DNA of 64,000 bases from Agromyces marinus. Lineage in GTDB: Bacteria > Actinomycetota > Actinomycetes > Actinomycetales > Microbacteriaceae. Shown here piece after piece: positions 36,501-44,318 of the stretch. A program made the translations under genes and the position numbers. Each line of letters starts with the position of its first letter. The stretch's first letter is position 1. A model generated the notes under the pieces. The model was not told the DNA's origin. It saw only the letters and a program-made list of their open reading frames with translations, and searched no databases. The stretch spans positions 1,550,001 through 1,614,000 of the forward strand of contig NZ_CP087879.1 of NCBI RefSeq assembly GCF_021442325.1, written 5' to 3'.

Positions 36501-37038
36501 GTTCGAGTGCTTCGAACTGCGCCCGCGGCAGGCGCTGTGGCTCGCGGGCGAGGCCGCGCAGGATCGCGCCGACTACCTTCCCGGTTCGGTCGTCGTCGTG
36601 CAGCCGCCGTTGCTGCCGATGCTCAACGACGCCGAGCAGGTCGTGTACGACCTCTGGGCAACGGGCATCTCGCCCGACGACCACCCGATCCGGCATGTGC
36701 GGGGCCGGCTCGACGCGCGCGGGGTGGTGCGCATCGACCGATTGCCCGGCACGGAGTCGGGCCGTCGCATCGAGGTCGGCGGGGTCGTCACGCACCGGCA
36801 ACGGCCGGCGACCGCGAGCGGGATCACGTTCATGAACCTCGAGGACGAGTCGGGAACGCTCAACGTGATCGCGAGCGTCGGGGTCTGGACGAGGTACCGT
36901 CGCATCGCTCGCGAGGCCCCGGCGATGGTCGTCCGCGGCATCCTCGAACGTTCGCGCGAGGGCGTCGTGAACCTCGTCGCGGACCGGTTCGAACCGCTCA
37001 CCGTGTCGACCTCGAACCGGTCACGGGACTTCCGCTGA
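33547..37038 (+). CDS. dnaE2: Error-prone DNA polymerase III alpha subunit DnaE2
   Basis: A 1163-residue C-family polymerase. After a Gly/Asp/Pro-rich leader (residues 18-75) comes the PHP domain ([41 protein letters not shown]), then the polymerase core ([48 protein letters not shown] with the catalytic aspartates), fingers, HhH ([12 protein letters not shown] region) and an OB domain ([28 protein letters not shown]). It is the translesion partner of ImuB and makes damage-induced mutations. It starts with GTG 29 nt after imuB and shares the SOS promoter. Confidence 0.95.
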   Translation: [1163 protein letters not shown]

Positions 37039-37128
37039 GGGGCCCGGCGCCCTGCGGATCCGCCCGTCGGGGCGTACGCTGGACTCGCCCGGACGTGCGG
37101 AGCGCTGCGCCGCAAGGGGGTGTGCATC

Positions 37129-38295
37129 GTGACCGGAGACGCGCGCGAACCGCTCTTCACGCGCGCGTTCATCGCACTCGGCGTCGCGGAGCTGGCCTAT
37201 TTCTCGGCGGCCGGGCTCGCGCTGTTCGCGCTGCCGCTCTACGTGACCGGCCCGGTCGGCGGGAACGAAGCGGCCGCGGGACTCTCAGTGGGCGTGTTCG
37301 CCGTCTCGGCGCTCGTGCTGCGCCCGTTCGCGGGGCGCGCGACCGACCGGTACGGGCGGCGCCCGTTGCTGCTCGGCGGGGCGATCGTCGCCGCGCTCTG
37401 CCTGCTCCTGCTGGCGGTGACCGACGACCTGTGGGTGATCATCGCGCTGCGGCTGGGCGCGGGGGTCGCCGAGGCGGCGTTCTTCGTCGCCGGGTTCGCT
37501 GCCCTCGCGGATCTCGCTCCGCCGTCGCGGATGGGCGAGGCGCTGTCGTACAACTCGCTCGGACTGTACCTGGGGATCGCGCTCGGCCCCGTGCTCGGTC
37601 AGGTGCTGTACGACCTCGCGGGGTTCCGTGCGGCCTGGTTGGGCGGTGCCGTGCTCGCAACGGTCGCCGCCGGCCTGTCGGTGATCGTCGGCGAGACCCG
37701 GACGACGCGCCCGATCCGTGGCGCTCCGTTGCGCATCGTGCACCGGCCGGCGATCGCCCCGTCCATCGGGTTCCTCACGTCGCTGGTCGCCGTCGGCGGA
37801 TTCGTGGCGTTCGCGACGCTGTACGCCGATCGGGTCGGGTTCGCCGCCCCGAGCACCGCCCTGGTCACGTACGGCGTGATCGTCGTCGTGTGCCGTGTCG
37901 CGTTCGCACGGGTGGTGGACCGCGTGCGCCCGCTGCCGCTCGCGGTCGGCGCGCTCGTCACGATCGGCGCGGGCCTCCTCGTCGCGGCGGCCTGGCAGGA
38001 CCGGTGGGGGCTCATCGCCGGCGTCGCGGTCATGGCCGTCGGCATCACGTTCAGCACGCCGGCGTTCTTCGCCGCCGTCTTCGCGACGGCGGCGCCCGAG
38101 GAGCGCGGCATCGCCTCGGGGACCGCGAGCGCTGCGGTCGACCTCGGCCTCGGGATCGGTCCGATCCTGCTCGGGTTCGTCGCGGCGCCGTTCGGCATCC
38201 CGTGGGCGTTCGCGCTCGCCGCGGGGATCGCGTTCGCGGGTGCGGCATGGACCGGCGGCCTCGTGCGCCGGTCGGCTCGGGCGGCGCCCGCGTAG
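37129..38295 (+). CDS. MFS transporter
   Basis: A 388-residue protein with about 12 membrane helices. The MFS loop 2-3 signature is clear (GRATDRYGRRPLLLGG) and its half-repeat is AFARVVDRVRPLPLAVG. The substrate cannot be predicted; the layout is that of drug or metabolite exporters. GTG 37129 has AAGGGGG about 8 nt upstream; GTG 37120 is in frame but too close to that site. Confidence 0.88.
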   Translation: MTGDAREPLFTRAFIALGVAELAYFSAAGLALFALPLYVTGPVGGNEAAAGLSVGVFAVSALVLRPFAGRATDRYGRRPLLLGGAIVAALCLLLLAVTDDLWVIIALRLGAGVAEAAFFVAGFAALADLAPPSRMGEALSYNSLGLYLGIALGPVLGQVLYDLAGFRAAWLGGAVLATVAAGLSVIVGETRTTRPIRGAPLRIVHRPAIAPSIGFLTSLVAVGGFVAFATLYADRVGFAAPSTALVTYGVIVVVCRVAFARVVDRVRPLPLAVGALVTIGAGLLVAAAWQDRWGLIAGVAVMAVGITFSTPAFFAAVFATAAPEERGIASGTASAAVDLGLGIGPILLGFVAAPFGIPWAFALAAGIAFAGAAWTGGLVRRSARAAPA

Positions 38296-38336
38296 CGCGT
38301 CGGCCGTGTCGTGCCGGATCGGGCGGCGCGGTTCGC

Positions 38337-38342
38337 TAGCCT
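38337..38342 (+). promoter_or_regulatory. -10 hexamer of leaderless DUF3097 transcript
   Basis: TAGCCT, then 6 nt, then the GTG at 38349, without a ribosome binding site. Confidence 0.55.
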
Positions 38343-38348
38343 CGTCCG

Positions 38349-39221
38349 GTGCCTGCTGCGAACCGCGACCCGTTCGGACCCGACCGCTACGGCGAGGATG
38401 TCCTCGCCGGCGACTGGCGAGCGGTGGGCCGGCGCGCGACCCCGGAGGTCCCGGCGATTCGGGACCTCGTCGTCGAACTCGCCGACGACGGGTACTGCGG
38501 CGCCGTGGTCCGGGTCGAGAAGCAGTTGGTGACCCTCGAGGATCGGCACGGCCGGACGCGCGTGTTCCCGCTCGGCCACGGGTTCCTCGTCGACGGCGAG
38601 CCGGTGCGGCTCGTGGCGCCGGTGGCCGCCGCGCCGCAGGGTCGTGTGCGCACCGCGTCGGGCTCGTTCGCGGTGGAGCCGGGGCGCCCGGCGAGGGTCG
38701 CGCTGCCGAGCCGCATCTTCGTCGAGGGCCGGCACGATGCCGAGCTCGTCGAGAAGGTCTGGGGCGCCGACCTGCGCGTCGAGGGGGTCGTCGTCGAGTA
38801 CCTCGAGGGCGTCGACGATCTGGCCGCGATCCTCGACGGGTTCGGGCCGGGGCCGGGCCGCCGCGTGGGGGTGCTGGTCGATCACCTGGTCGCGGGCTCG
38901 AAGGAGCAGCGCATCGCGGAGGCCGTCATGCGCGGGCGCCACCGCGGGCACGTCCTCGTCGTGGGTCATCCGTACGTCGACGTGTGGCAGGCGGTGAAGC
39001 CTGCCCGGCTCGGTCGTGAGGCGTGGCCCGTGGTCCCGCGCGGGACTTCATGGAAGCACGGGGTGTGCGCCGCGTTCGGGTGGCCGCACGCCGACCAGGC
39101 CGACATCGCGCGTGCGTGGCAGCGCATCCTCGGCCGCGTCCGCGGGTACGGCGATCTCGAGCCCGCACTGCTCGGGCGGGTCGAGGAGCTGATCGACTTC
39201 GTGACCACCCCGGCGGGCTGA
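38349..39221 (+). CDS. DUF3097 family protein
   Basis: A 290-residue protein of an actinobacterial family of unknown function. Conserved parts include the N-terminal beta-rich region (VVRVEKQLVTLEDRHGRTRVFPLGHGFLVDG) and the central SRIFVEGRHDAELVEKVWGADLRVEGVVVEYLEG-D, which resembles a TOPRIM-like core (E-G-x-D ... VDH). It could therefore bind metal or act on nucleic acid; that is inference. Confidence 0.82.
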   Translation: MPAANRDPFGPDRYGEDVLAGDWRAVGRRATPEVPAIRDLVVELADDGYCGAVVRVEKQLVTLEDRHGRTRVFPLGHGFLVDGEPVRLVAPVAAAPQGRVRTASGSFAVEPGRPARVALPSRIFVEGRHDAELVEKVWGADLRVEGVVVEYLEGVDDLAAILDGFGPGPGRRVGVLVDHLVAGSKEQRIAEAVMRGRHRGHVLVVGHPYVDVWQAVKPARLGREAWPVVPRGTSWKHGVCAAFGWPHADQADIARAWQRILGRVRGYGDLEPALLGRVEELIDFVTTPAG

Positions 39222-39256
39222 ACGGCGCCGCGGCCGACCCCGTCGCGCTGCGCGCG

Positions 39257-40351
39257 TCAGCCGATCGTCGTTCCGAACGCGAGCCCGAGCCCGTAGGTCA
39301 CGGCGGCCGCGCCCAGCCCGATCGCGAGTTGGCGCAGCGCCCGCTTCAGGGGCGAGGCGCCGGAGAGGATGCCGACGGTCGCGCCCGTGAGCAGCAGTGC
39401 CAGGCTCACGAGGACGGTCGCGGTCGCGATCGCTGCGATGCCGGTCATACCGAGGATCCAGGGCAGCACCGGGATGAGTGCGCCGGAGGCGAAGAACAGG
39501 AAGCTCGACACGGCGGCGCTCATGCCCGTGCCGACGGCTTCGTCGTCGTGCTCGACCGTGCCCATCGCGTCGGTCGGCGACTGGACGCGTTCAGCGGCCT
39601 GGACGCGAGCGAGCACGAGGGCGGCATGCTCGACGGCGTCCTGTTCGCCCATGCCCCGAGCCCGGTAGACCAGCGCGAGTTCGTTGGCATCGAGGTCGAG
39701 GTCGCCGAGCGCCTCGCGGGCGGTCGGGTCGGGGGCGGACGCCTCGAGCAGTTCGCGTTGCGATCGCACCGAGACGTACTCGCCCGCGCCCATCGACAGG
39801 GCTCCGGCGAGCAGGCCCGCGATGCCGGTGAACAGGACGACCGGTGCGGGGACGCCCGTGGCGCCGATGCCGAGCACGAGGGCGAGGTTGGAGACGAGTC
39901 CGTCGTTGGCACCGAACACCGCGGCGCGGAAGGTCCCGGCGAGCCGGCGTCGCCCGCGTGCCGCGAGACCGCGGACGACCTCGCCGTGGATGCGTTCGTC
40001 GGCGGCCATCGCGGGTGTGGCGTCGGGATCGGTCGAGTAGGGCGATCGCGCCTCGGCGCGCTGCGCGAGCGCGAGGACGAAGATCGAACCGAAGGTGCGG
40101 GCGAGGCCGGCGAGCATGCGGGTGCGGAGGTCGGCCCGTGGGATGCGGTGCTCGTCGTCGCCGAGCAGTCGCAACCAGTGCGCCTCATGGCGGCCTTCGG
40201 CAGCGGCCAGGGCGAGCAGGATCTCGCGCTCCTCGCCGTCGCGGCGTGCCGCGAGTTCGCGGTACACGGCGGCTTCGGCGCGTTCGTCGGCGAGGTAGCG
40301 ACGCCACCTTGCGCGGTCGGCGGGGCTCGCCTGGGGGTCAGGGGCGGTCAT
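39257..40351 (-). CDS. VIT1/CCC1-type Fe/Mn transporter with ferritin-like domain
   Basis: The 364-residue protein has two parts. Residues 1-135 form a helical, ferritin-like domain rich in Glu/His (RYLADERAEAAVYRELAARRDGEEREILLALAAAEGRHEAHW), with E-x-x-H spacing fit for a di-iron site. Residues 140-364 are the VIT1/CCC1 membrane domain: AAVFGANDGLVSNLALVLGI, LLAGALSMGAGEYVSVRSQREL, and FFASGALIPVLPWIL. It probably moves iron or manganese out of the cytoplasm, with the soluble domain sensing or collecting metal. GGAG lies 8 nt before the ATG. Confidence 0.9.
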   Translation of the reverse strand: MTAPDPQASPADRARWRRYLADERAEAAVYRELAARRDGEEREILLALAAAEGRHEAHWLRLLGDDEHRIPRADLRTRMLAGLARTFGSIFVLALAQRAEARSPYSTDPDATPAMAADERIHGEVVRGLAARGRRRLAGTFRAAVFGANDGLVSNLALVLGIGATGVPAPVVLFTGIAGLLAGALSMGAGEYVSVRSQRELLEASAPDPTAREALGDLDLDANELALVYRARGMGEQDAVEHAALVLARVQAAERVQSPTDAMGTVEHDDEAVGTGMSAAVSSFLFFASGALIPVLPWILGMTGIAAIATATVLVSLALLLTGATVGILSGASPLKRALRQLAIGLGAAAVTYGLGLAFGTTIG

Positions 40352-40532
40352 GCTGGGTGCTCCGTCCGGTCGCGGGTGCCGCGGCGCGGACGGCGCACGA
40401 CACCCGCCTCATCACGATCGGGCCCGATCGGGCCGTGCGAAAGGCTAGCGGTGCCCGGCCGACCTCGCCCTGCGACGTGACCGGATTGGCAGCATTTCGG
40501 AATCCCGAACGGGCCCGAGACGGATCCCCCGC

Positions 40533-41009
40533 TCAGCCGACGAGCTTCTGCCAGCCGTCGCCCTCGGCGTGCTCGAAGATGAGGTTGGTCTCGGTGTGCG
40601 AGACGGCAGGGTGGCCGGTGAGGTGGGCCAGCACGAACTGCCGCAGCTCCTCCGAGTCGCGGGCGGCCACGTGCAGCAGGTAGTCCTCGGCTCCGGCCAT
40701 GTGGAACACGCTGAGCACGCCGGGCAGGTGCGGGACGGCGTTGCGGAACGCGTCGATCTCCTTGCGGTCGTGCTTGACGAGCCGGACCGCGATGAGGGCC
40801 TGGAGCGAGACGCCGACGGAGGAGAGGTCGACGTCGACCCGATAGCCGCGGACGGTGCCGAGACTCTGAAGCCGGCGCAGCCGCAACGAGACCGTGGATT
40901 CTGCGACGCCGACTTCCGCCGCGAGCGCGGCGCCCGATGCGCGGGCGTTGGCCGAGAGCGCGGTGAGCAGCGCGCGGTCGACCCGGTCGAGTTCGGGCTT
41001 CTGCGCCAT
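40533..41009 (-). CDS. Lrp/AsnC family transcriptional regulator
   Basis: The 158-residue protein has the AsnC-type HTH (LDRVDRALLTALSANARASGAALAAEVGVAESTVSLRLRRLQSLGTVRGY) and the RAM effector domain (VLSVFHMAGAEDYLLHVAARDSEELRQFV). It is divergent from a PLP-dependent trans-sulfuration enzyme, a common actinobacterial pair, so it most likely controls that gene in response to an amino acid. AAGGG lies about 9 nt before the ATG at 41009. Confidence 0.92.
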   Translation of the reverse strand: MAQKPELDRVDRALLTALSANARASGAALAAEVGVAESTVSLRLRRLQSLGTVRGYRVDVDLSSVGVSLQALIAVRLVKHDRKEIDAFRNAVPHLPGVLSVFHMAGAEDYLLHVAARDSEELRQFVLAHLTGHPAVSHTETNLIFEHAEGDGWQKLVG

Positions 41010-41105
41010 GGTGGGGTTCCCTTCGCCGTACTTCGCAGTTTCTCCGAGGATTCTCTCGACAGGTGAACAACCTGCGCAAGATCCCCGAACAGCTTGCAGA
41101 TTCTG

Positions 41106-41111
41106 TAGCCT
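41106..41111 (+). promoter_or_regulatory. -10 hexamer of leaderless trans-sulfuration gene
   Basis: TAGCCT, 6 nt, then the ATG at 41118. The 108-bp divergent region also holds CGAG-GATTCT-CTCG (about 41046-41059) and two related TTCGCAGTTTCT / CTTGCAGATTCT copies that could be Lrp sites. Confidence 0.5.
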
Positions 41112-41117
41112 GCTCGC

Positions 41118-42356
41118 ATGTTGACACCGTCGTCCAACCTCGAGACCCGCGCCGTCCACTCAGGGATGACGGGGGTGCGCGAGCAGGGCTCCCATGTGCC
41201 TGCCATCGATCTTTCCACGACGAATCCGCTCGGCGACGTCGAGAACGGGGGGCTCTCCTACGAAGAGCTCGCAACCGGCGGGCGCCTCACCGAGGGTCGG
41301 TCGGCCGTCTACCAGCGACTCTGGCAGCCGGGCGTCGCCCGCTTCGAGACCGCCCTGGCCGATCTGGAGGGCGCATCGGACGCCGTCGCGTTCGCGAGCG
41401 GCATGGCGGCCCTGTCGGCGGTGCTCATCGCGGCGACGACCGCTGGCACGCCGCACGTCGTCGCGGTCCGCCCGCTCTACGGCGGCACCGACCACGTCCT
41501 GGAGAGCGGGCTGCTCGGAACGAGCGTGACCTGGACCGACGTCGCCGGCGTCGCCGCGGCGATCCGGCCCGACACCGGGCTCGTCGTCGTCGAGACCCCG
41601 GCGAACCCGACCCTCGAGCTCGTCGACATCCGCTCGGTGGCCGATGCGGCGGGGCGGGTGCCGCTGCTCGTCGACAACACCTTCGCGACGCCGGTCCTGC
41701 AGCGGCCGATCGAGCACGGCGCGACCCTCGTGCTCCACAGCGCGACGAAGTACCTCGGCGGTCACGGCGACGCGATGGGCGGCGTCGTGGCCGGACCGGC
41801 CGAGTGGGTCGAACGGCTGCGTCGGGTGCGCGCGCTGACGGGGGGCCTGCTGCACCCCATGGGGGCCTACCTGCTCCACCGCGGCATCCGCACCCTGCCG
41901 ATCCGGGTGCGTGCGCAGCAGCAGACCGCCGCCGAGCTCGCGACGCGGCTTCAGGCGCACCCCGCGGTCGAGCGCGTGCGCTACCCGGGGCTTCCGGGCC
42001 AGGACCCGCAGGGCCTGCTCGGCCGGCAGCTCGAGGGCCCCGGATCGATCATCGCGCTCGAACTCGGCGGCGGCTTCGACGCCGCCTGCCGGTTCACCGA
42101 GGCGTGCTCGCTCGTGACCCACGCGGTCTCGCTCGGCGGGGTGGACTCGCTCGTGCAGCACCCCGCGTCGCTCACGCACCGACCCGTGGCTGCAGAGGCG
42201 AAGCCCGACGGCAACCTCGTGCGCCTCTCGATCGGGCTCGAGCACGTCGACGACCTCGCCGCCGACCTCCTCGCAGCCCTCGACGCGGCGTGGGAGACCG
42301 ACGCTGCGGCCGGTGCCTACGCGACGAGCCGGACGCCCGGCCCCATGGGTTCGTAG
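41118..42356 (+). CDS. PLP-dependent trans-sulfuration family enzyme (Cys/Met metabolism)
   Basis: A 412-residue Cys/Met metabolism enzyme. The PLP lysine is in [19 protein letters not shown]; other marks are [34 protein letters not shown] and [17 protein letters not shown]. The family includes cystathionine gamma-lyase, beta-lyase and methionine gamma-lyase; sequence alone does not separate them. The partner Lrp regulator suggests an inducible catabolic role. Confidence 0.9.
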   Translation: MLTPSSNLETRAVHSGMTGVREQGSHVPAIDLSTTNPLGDVENGGLSYEELATGGRLTEGRSAVYQRLWQPGVARFETALADLEGASDAVAFASGMAALSAVLIAATTAGTPHVVAVRPLYGGTDHVLESGLLGTSVTWTDVAGVAAAIRPDTGLVVVETPANPTLELVDIRSVADAAGRVPLLVDNTFATPVLQRPIEHGATLVLHSATKYLGGHGDAMGGVVAGPAEWVERLRRVRALTGGLLHPMGAYLLHRGIRTLPIRVRAQQQTAAELATRLQAHPAVERVRYPGLPGQDPQGLLGRQLEGPGSIIALELGGGFDAACRFTEACSLVTHAVSLGGVDSLVQHPASLTHRPVAAEAKPDGNLVRLSIGLEHVDDLAADLLAALDAAWETDAAAGAYATSRTPGPMGS

Positions 42357-42363
42357 CGGATGC

Positions 42364-42390
42364 CGGCGGACGCCACGCCGGCGTCCGCCG
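42364..42390. terminator. Bidirectional terminator
   Basis: CGGCGGACGCC / GGCGTCCGCCG, an 11-bp perfect stem with an ACGCC loop, between the convergent trans-sulfuration and helicase genes. Confidence 0.65.
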
Positions 42391-42411
42391 CCCGCGACCG
42401 GATCGAGCGCA

Positions 42412-44238
42412 TCAACGACCCGAGAGCCGCCGGCGAAGCCGTTCGATGCGCGCCTGCAACTGCGTGACCGTCGCCTGGGCGACCTCAGGTCCCCCGCACG
42501 CGCGCCGCAGCTCGGCGTGCACCATCGAGTGCGCCTGACCGTTCTGGCGCGCGTAGAGCCCGACGAGGCTGTTCAGCAGTGCACGCTGCTCCTTCAGCGT
42601 CCGGTAGAGCGCGACCGGCTCCGCGGCATCCGCCTCGGACTCGCCCTCCCCGCCGCCCGCGGCCGCGTGCTTCCGGCGGTCGGCCGCGCGCCGAGCCTGA
42701 CGCGCCTGCCTGTGGCGCAGCAGCTCGGAGACCTGCTCGGGCTCGAGCAGCCCCGGGATGCCGATGAAGTCGAGCTCCTCGTCGCTGCCCGGCTCGGCGA
42801 AGGTGCCGAATTCGGCGCCGTCGAAGACGACGCGGTCGAAGTTCGCATCCGATCCGAGCGCCTGCCAGGTGAACTCGTCCTGCAGTTCGTCCGAGGCCGA
42901 GTCCTCCCGGTTGGCCGACTCGAGCAGGCCGTCCTCGAGGCCGGGGTCGTCGACGTCGCCCGAGCGGCGGTCGAGCGCGTGGTCGCGCTGCTTCTCGAGC
43001 TCGCCCGCGAGCGCCATCAGCACGGGCACGTTCGGCAGGAACACCGACGCGATCTCACCGCGCCTGCGGGCTCGCACGAAACGCCCGATCGCCTGGGCGA
43101 AGAACAGCGGCGTCGAGGAACTCGTCGCGTACACGCCGACCGCCAGGCGCGGCACGTCGACGCCCTCGGACACCATCCGGACCGCGACCATCCACCGGCT
43201 CGTGCCGTTCGAGAACTCCTCGATCCGGCCCGACGCCTCCTTCTCGTCGGAGAGCACGACCGTGACCTTCTCACCGCAGATGGCCTCGAGGATCTCGGCG
43301 TAGGCGCGCGCCACCGACTGGTCGGTCGCGATCACGAGCCCACCGGCATCCGGGATCGCGTGCCGCACCTCGCTCAGGCGCCGGTCCGCGGCCTGGAGGA
43401 CCGCGGGGATCCACTCCCCCGACGGCTCCAGCGCCGTGCGCCACGCGGCCGAGTGGATGTCCTTCGTCGCGTCCTCGCCGAGCCGGGCCTCCATCTCGTC
43501 GCCGGCCTTGGTGCGCCAGCGCATGCTGCCCGCGTAGACCATGAACAGCACCGGGCGCACCACGCCGTCCCGGAGGGCACGGCCGTACCCGTAGTCGTAG
43601 TCGGTGCGCGACACGCGCACGCCCTCGGCGTCGGGGGCGTAGTCGACGAACGGGATCGGCGCGGTGTCGCTGCGGAACGGGGTCCCGGTCAACGACAGGC
43701 GCCGCGTCGCGGGTTCGAACGCCTCGCGGATCGCCTCGCCCCACGAGAGGGCGTCGCCGCCGTGGTGCACCTCGTCGAGGATCACGAGGCTGCGCCCCGA
43801 GACGGTCAGCTCGCGGTGCAGCGCGGGTCGCACGGCGACCTGCGCGTAGGTCACGGCGACGCCGTGGTAGTGCCTGGCCGCGCGGCCGTGCGCGTTGCGG
43901 AAACCCGGGTCCAGACGGATGCCGACGCGAGCCGCGGCATCCGCCCACTGGCGCTTCAGGTGATCCGTCGGCGCGACCACCGTGACCCGATCGATGCTGC
44001 GCCGGGCGAACAGCTCGGCAGCGAGCCGAAGTGCGAACGTCGTCTTGCCTGCACCCGGGGTCGCCGCGGCCAGGAAGTCGCGCGGCTCGTTCACGAAGTA
44101 CTGCTCGAGCGCTTCGGCCTGCCACGCACGCAGCTTCGACGCCGTACCCCACGCAGCACGTTCGGGGAACGAGGGTGAGAGGTGCTCGGCGGCCGAGGTG
44201 CCCGGCAGATGGGTGCCGGAGGGGGTCGCTGTACTCAC
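42412..44238 (-). CDS. DEAD/DEAH-box helicase (ResIII-like)
   Basis: A 608-residue superfamily II helicase. Motif I is AAATPGAGKTTFALR, motif II VILDEVHHGGD, motif III SLTGTPFRSD, and the second RecA lobe has MVAVRMVSEGVDVPRLAVGVYAT and FFAQAIGRFVRARR (motif VI). The last 200 residues are charged, with an Ala/Arg/Glu helix near the end (VTQLQARIERLRRRLSGR), and have no known domain. A role in DNA repair or RNA handling is possible. Start GTG 44238; the promoter resembles a PafBC-controlled one. Confidence 0.88.
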   Translation of the reverse strand: MSTATPSGTHLPGTSAAEHLSPSFPERAAWGTASKLRAWQAEALEQYFVNEPRDFLAAATPGAGKTTFALRLAAELFARRSIDRVTVVAPTDHLKRQWADAAARVGIRLDPGFRNAHGRAARHYHGVAVTYAQVAVRPALHRELTVSGRSLVILDEVHHGGDALSWGEAIREAFEPATRRLSLTGTPFRSDTAPIPFVDYAPDAEGVRVSRTDYDYGYGRALRDGVVRPVLFMVYAGSMRWRTKAGDEMEARLGEDATKDIHSAAWRTALEPSGEWIPAVLQAADRRLSEVRHAIPDAGGLVIATDQSVARAYAEILEAICGEKVTVVLSDEKEASGRIEEFSNGTSRWMVAVRMVSEGVDVPRLAVGVYATSSSTPLFFAQAIGRFVRARRRGEIASVFLPNVPVLMALAGELEKQRDHALDRRSGDVDDPGLEDGLLESANREDSASDELQDEFTWQALGSDANFDRVVFDGAEFGTFAEPGSDEELDFIGIPGLLEPEQVSELLRHRQARQARRAADRRKHAAAGGGEGESEADAAEPVALYRTLKEQRALLNSLVGLYARQNGQAHSMVHAELRRACGGPEVAQATVTQLQARIERLRRRLSGR

Positions 44239-44246
44239 TCTGCAGC

Positions 44247-44269
44247 ACTGTAGTCGAGGCCGCCGACGC
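44247..44269 (-). promoter_or_regulatory. Candidate PafBC-type (RecA-independent damage) promoter
   Basis: On the minus strand GCGTCGGCG (44261-44269), 8 nt, then TACAGT (44247-44252), 8 nt before the helicase GTG. The mycobacterial PafBC-dependent motif, as I remember it, is TTGTCRGTG-N8-TAnnnT: here 6 of 9 upstream bases match at the exact spacing. Confidence 0.35.
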
Positions 44270-44318
44270 CGGGTCGCGCCACGGCCCGTGCTCTACCGGC
44301 TCGACCGGGGCACGCCCG

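Noticed and set aside
33448-36801. 1117-codon minus-strand open frame opposite dnaE2
   Set aside because: Antisense to a polymerase with intact PHP and catalytic motifs. It is very rich in Arg, His and Val and is a frame artefact.
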